Assembly: GCA_022614795.1 (NCBI GenBank)
Contig: JAKEHX010000387.1
Coordinates: forward strand, 1-7,871
From: Planctomycetaceae bacterium
Lineage (GTDB): Bacteria; Planctomycetota; Planctomycetia; Pirellulales; Pirellulaceae
DNA: 7,871 nucleotides
Direction of reading: 5' to 3'
How positions within the stretch are numbered: position 1 is the first letter of the stretch; the number at the start of each line of letters is the position of its first letter. Under the pieces are notes generated by a model. It had not been told where the DNA came from, ran no database searches, and saw only the letters and a list, made by a program, of their open reading frames with translations. A program made the translations under genes and the position numbers. Below are positions 5,086 through 7,871 of the stretch, in pieces.

Positions 5086-6558
5086 ATGTTCCATCGCTTG
5101 CAATGTGCTGTGAGATTGCTCGCTGGAGTTGCGGTTATCGCTGCCCTGACGCCGATCGTGCCGGCTTTGGCAGCGGAGCGGCTTAATGTGCTCTTGATCA
5201 TGGCCGACGACTTGCGGCCCGATCTGGCGTCGTATGGCGGACCGGCCCAAACGCCCAATCTCGACGCGCTCGCTCGCCGCGGCATTCAATTCAACCGGGC
5301 CTATTGCCAGCAGGCCCTGTGTAATCCGTCGCGCTCGTCGATGCTCACCGGTCGCCGGCCTGATTCGCTCGGCCTGTGGTGCAATGGCGTCCATTTTCGC
5401 GAGCTGGCCCCCGATGTCGTGACCTTGCCGCAGCACTTCAAGGCTAACGGCTACGTGACCCGCGACGTCGGCAAGATCTTTCACAACTGGCACACCAAGG
5501 AGAAGGGGGACCGACGGTCGTGGAGCGCCGACGAGTTCCTGCACTACGAAAACCACGGCAATGACAAGCCGCTTGTCGCAGGCCGGCTGGGCGAGAACCG
5601 GGCGACCGCCCCGAAGTGCGAGCGGATTAGCGTGCCGGACGATTCGTACTTCGACGGCCGCGTCGCCGCCGAGGCGGTGCGCGTGCTGAACGAAATCAAG
5701 AACCAGCCGTTTTTCCTGGCGGTGGGTTTTTGGAAGCCGCACGCGCCGTTCAATGCCCCGGCCAAATACTGGGACCTTTATGACCCGGCCATACTTCCGC
5801 CGCTTGATCCGGATCGGCCGGCGGGCGCGCCAGAATTGGCCTTTCACGACGGCCGCGAGCTGCGCGGCCTGCCGCCCAATCAGCTCACTTTCACTCCCCA
5901 GCAGGCAGCCGAGATGCGACATGGATATCTGGCCGGGATCAGCTACCTCGACGCCCAAGTCGGCAAGGTGCTCAGCGCCCTGGCCAAGAATGGCCTGACC
6001 GAGCGTACGGTCATCGTGTTCTGCGGCGACCACGGCTATCACCTGGGCGAACAGGGCTTGTGGGCGAAGACATCGTGCTATGAATTGGATGCCCACGTGC
6101 CGCTTTTAATCGTGCCGCCGAAACTTTCTCAGGCCGGCAAGAAGTCGGATGCCTTGGTCGAATTGCTCGACCTATATCCAACGCTGATCGATCTATGCGG
6201 GTTGCCAGCCCCGGCCGGGCTGGAGGGGACGACCCTTCGCAAGCTGCTGGACGATCCGGCCGCGGCGGTCAAGTCCGCGGCTTTCACCCAGCATCCGCGG
6301 CCGGCCTACTACGATCGCACCGAGAAGGGGGTGCCCGACGCAATGGGCTACAGCGTCCGCACGGCCAAGGCCCGCTATACGCAGTGGCGCGACTGGCAGA
6401 CCGGCAAGCTCCTGGCGGCTGAGCTTTATGACCACACCAGCGATCCCCGCGAAATGACCAACCTCATCGACTCGCCGGCCGCTGAGCCGCTACTGGCCGA
6501 AGCCCGGCGACTCCTGCACCAGCAGTTCCCACCCGACAAGATTCCCGCCAAGCGATAG
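5086..6558 (+). CDS. Secreted sulfatase, iduronate-2-sulfatase-like
   Basis: This type I sulfatase would hydrolyse a sulfate ester, probably on a sulfated sugar, outside the cytoplasm. The 490-aa protein begins with a signal peptide: a hydrophobic stretch at about 10-27 and an ALAA cleavage region at 27-30, with no lipobox cysteine. The sulfatase core follows: D41-D42 (calcium ligands in NVLLIMADDLRPD), CNPSRSSMLTGRRP (79-92), in which C79 would be oxidised to formylglycine by a maturation enzyme encoded elsewhere, GKIFHNW (K130, H133), KPHAPF (H219) and GDHGYHLGEQGLWAKTS (D315, H316, K328). All the catalytic residues expected from human iduronate-2-sulfatase are present, and the spacing matches that group best. 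GAGG lies 6 nt before the ATG. A transporter gene follows after 20 nt. The true substrate cannot be read from the sequence; sulfatases are heavily expanded in planctomycetes. Confidence 0.92.
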   Translation: MFHRLQCAVRLLAGVAVIAALTPIVPALAAERLNVLLIMADDLRPDLASYGGPAQTPNLDALARRGIQFNRAYCQQALCNPSRSSMLTGRRPDSLGLWCNGVHFRELAPDVVTLPQHFKANGYVTRDVGKIFHNWHTKEKGDRRSWSADEFLHYENHGNDKPLVAGRLGENRATAPKCERISVPDDSYFDGRVAAEAVRVLNEIKNQPFFLAVGFWKPHAPFNAPAKYWDLYDPAILPPLDPDRPAGAPELAFHDGRELRGLPPNQLTFTPQQAAEMRHGYLAGISYLDAQVGKVLSALAKNGLTERTVIVFCGDHGYHLGEQGLWAKTSCYELDAHVPLLIVPPKLSQAGKKSDALVELLDLYPTLIDLCGLPAPAGLEGTTLRKLLDDPAAAVKSAAFTQHPRPAYYDRTEKGVPDAMGYSVRTAKARYTQWRDWQTGKLLAAELYDHTSDPREMTNLIDSPAAEPLLAEARRLLHQQFPPDKIPAKR

Positions 6559-6578
6559 CATCCTGCCCACGGTAGCCC

Positions 6579-7871
6579 ATGTCGTCCAACCCCGATGCCG
6601 CTTCGCAAGTGGCGCCGCGCGCCGCCGCTAGCGATTGGGAATCGCCCACGGCTGTCCGCTTTTTGGTTGTGGGCCTGTGCGTCGCAATGTCGGTGCTTCT
6701 CTATCTGGATCGCTTTGCGATTACGCCGGCCACTGACACGATGCTTCGCGAGCTCAAGCTGAGCAAAGGGGAGTTTGGCGACGCCGTGGGGGCGTTCTTC
6801 CTGGCCTATGCCCTCATGCAAATTCCCACCGGCTGGCTCACCGACACGGTCGGTGCCCGGTGGACGCTGGCCGCCTATGTGGTGTGCTGGTCGCTCGCCA
6901 CGATTGGGCTGGGTTTTGCGAAAGGGATTTTTGCGGTCTGGCTGATGCGGCTCATCCTGGGTGTCATGCAGGCGGGGGCCTATCCGGCCGCGGCGGGGCT
7001 GCTGAAGCGATGGGTGCCATATTCTGCGCGTGGCCTGGCCAACAGCAGTGTGGCGATGGGGGGGCGGGCCGGCCTGCTCTTGTCGCTGGCCGTCACGGTG
7101 CCGCTCATGCTGCTGGTCGGGCAGTGGCTCGACCGCGACGAAGGAAACTGGCGGATCGTGTTTACCGCCTATGGCCTCCTTGGAGTCATCTGGGCGGCGC
7201 TCTTTGTTTGGCTCTATCGCGATCGTCCGGCCGAGCATCCCTGGGTCAACGCGGCTGAGGCTCACTTGATTGCCGGTCCGGCGGGCGACAAACCTTCGCA
7301 GCCAGAGCGGCGCTTCGATTTGCCCGTCCTCGCCATGCTCAGCAGCAAAGAGGTCTGGCTGATGTGCGGCATCAATATCTGCGTCAATTTCGGCTGGATC
7401 TTTCTGGCAACGTGGCTGCCGCAATTCCTGATCGAAACGCACGGCGAGTACGTGTCGCTGCACATCGGCGATCGCCAGGTAGTGGCCAGCCTGATGACTG
7501 CCTGCACCGTGCTGGCGGCGATGTGCGGCGGCATGCTCGGCGGACGCACAACCGACTTCCTGGTGCACCGCGTCGGCCGAACCTGGGGTCGCCGCCTGCC
7601 GGGAATGATCGCGGGGCTCCTGGTCTGCGGGATGTATTGCCTCGTGCCGCAGCTAGCGAATGTCTGGGTGTTCATCGGGGCCATGATCGCTATCGCGTTT
7701 ACGATCGACTTCGGCCTCGGCGCCACCTGGGCCAGCTATCAGGACATCGGTGGCCGACACGTCGCTTCGGTCCTCGGCTGCGGCAACATGTGCGGCAACC
7801 TGGCCGCCGCCTACTTTGGCCGCCAAATCGGCTATCTGGCCGACCACGGCCCGTGGAACCAGGGGTTTTAC
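6579..7871 (+). CDS. Major facilitator superfamily transporter, anion:cation symporter (ACS) type, cut at its 3' end
   Basis: The frame is open from an ATG at 6579 to the end of the window, 431 codons, so only a short C-terminal tail should be missing. It encodes an inner-membrane carrier. After a hydrophilic tail of about 25 residues comes a first membrane segment ending in YLDRFAITPA (42-51), typical of hexuronate/glucarate-type symporters. The loop motif GWLTDTVGARWTL (85-97) is the MFS motif A, and RDRPAEHPWVNAAEAHLI (214-231) marks the central cytoplasmic loop of the ACS family. A second motif-A-like loop, GGRTTDFLVHRVGR (321-334), opens the second half; several further hydrophobic segments follow. 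The upstream GGTAG is a weak ribosome site. The gene starts 20 nt after the sulfatase stop, so the two are probably co-transcribed. A sugar acid or other organic anion released by the sulfatase pathway is a plausible cargo, but this is inference. Confidence 0.9.
   Translation, partial: MSSNPDAASQVAPRAAASDWESPTAVRFLVVGLCVAMSVLLYLDRFAITPATDTMLRELKLSKGEFGDAVGAFFLAYALMQIPTGWLTDTVGARWTLAAYVVCWSLATIGLGFAKGIFAVWLMRLILGVMQAGAYPAAAGLLKRWVPYSARGLANSSVAMGGRAGLLLSLAVTVPLMLLVGQWLDRDEGNWRIVFTAYGLLGVIWAALFVWLYRDRPAEHPWVNAAEAHLIAGPAGDKPSQPERRFDLPVLAMLSSKEVWLMCGINICVNFGWIFLATWLPQFLIETHGEYVSLHIGDRQVVASLMTACTVLAAMCGGMLGGRTTDFLVHRVGRTWGRRLPGMIAGLLVCGMYCLVPQLANVWVFIGAMIAIAFTIDFGLGATWASYQDIGGRHVASVLGCGNMCGNLAAAYFGRQIGYLADHGPWNQGFY

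Noticed and set aside
5069..5088. Imperfect palindrome CATGACC...GATCATG around the sulfatase ribosome site
   Set aside because: Four mismatches in 20 bases; the GAGG inside it is adequately explained as the ribosome-binding site.
4213..6096. A 627-codon open frame on the minus strand opposite mfnE and the sulfatase
   Set aside because: It covers the third-position GC bias of two well-identified genes on the other strand and runs through the intergenic repeat; the translated sequence shows no recognisable domain.
6426..7568. A 380-codon open frame on the minus strand opposite the sulfatase end and the transporter
   Set aside because: The plus strand encodes a clear MFS transporter here; the antisense product is rich in His, Arg and Gln with no family features.

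Overview
The window looks like a piece of a planctomycete chromosome (Pirellulales-like is my guess). The basis is the combination of a bacterial housekeeping operon, an archaeal-type methanofuran/methylofuran cofactor cluster, a secreted iduronate-2-sulfatase-like enzyme, and a GC-rich double-hairpin repeat of a kind I associate with planctomycete genomes. I cannot fix the genus. No mobile element, CRISPR array, rRNA or tRNA is visible.

Left part (1-2107, minus strand): an operon read right to left, ispF - cysS - ruvC. IspF makes the cyclodiphosphate of the MEP isoprenoid pathway. CysS is cysteinyl-tRNA synthetase, with an insertion before a variant KMSKS loop. RuvC is cut by the window edge after 24 codons. 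The genes are tightly packed: a 24-nt gap, then a 4-nt GTGA overlap. A near-ideal promoter (TATAAT, 17-nt spacer) lies in front of ispF.

Middle part (2232-4957, plus strand): three genes divergent from ispF, 9 nt apart or overlapping by ATGA. They match the methanofuran pathway enzymes MfnD (ATP-grasp glutamate ligase), MfnF (ASKHA-fold condensing enzyme) and MfnE (amino-acid-kinase-fold furan phosphate kinase). Together they would make the glutamyl-tyramine (or -tyrosine) half, activate the aminomethylfuran half as a diphosphate, and join the two. The product would carry formyl groups in the tetrahydromethanopterin-linked C1 pathway. No gene for that pathway itself (fae, mch, fhc, mtd) is in the window. 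The two operons diverge from a 124-bp region in which both predicted -10 boxes share the same TTATAA core.

The mfn operon ends in a 54-bp double-hairpin repeat (4950-5003) that supplies the mfnE stop codon and is followed by five T's, so it may also terminate transcription.

Right part (5086-7871, plus strand): a signal-peptide-bearing sulfatase of the iduronate-2-sulfatase type and, 20 nt later, a major facilitator transporter of the anion:cation symporter type that runs off the window. They look like a small unit that desulfates a sulfated sugar outside the cytoplasm and imports a product.
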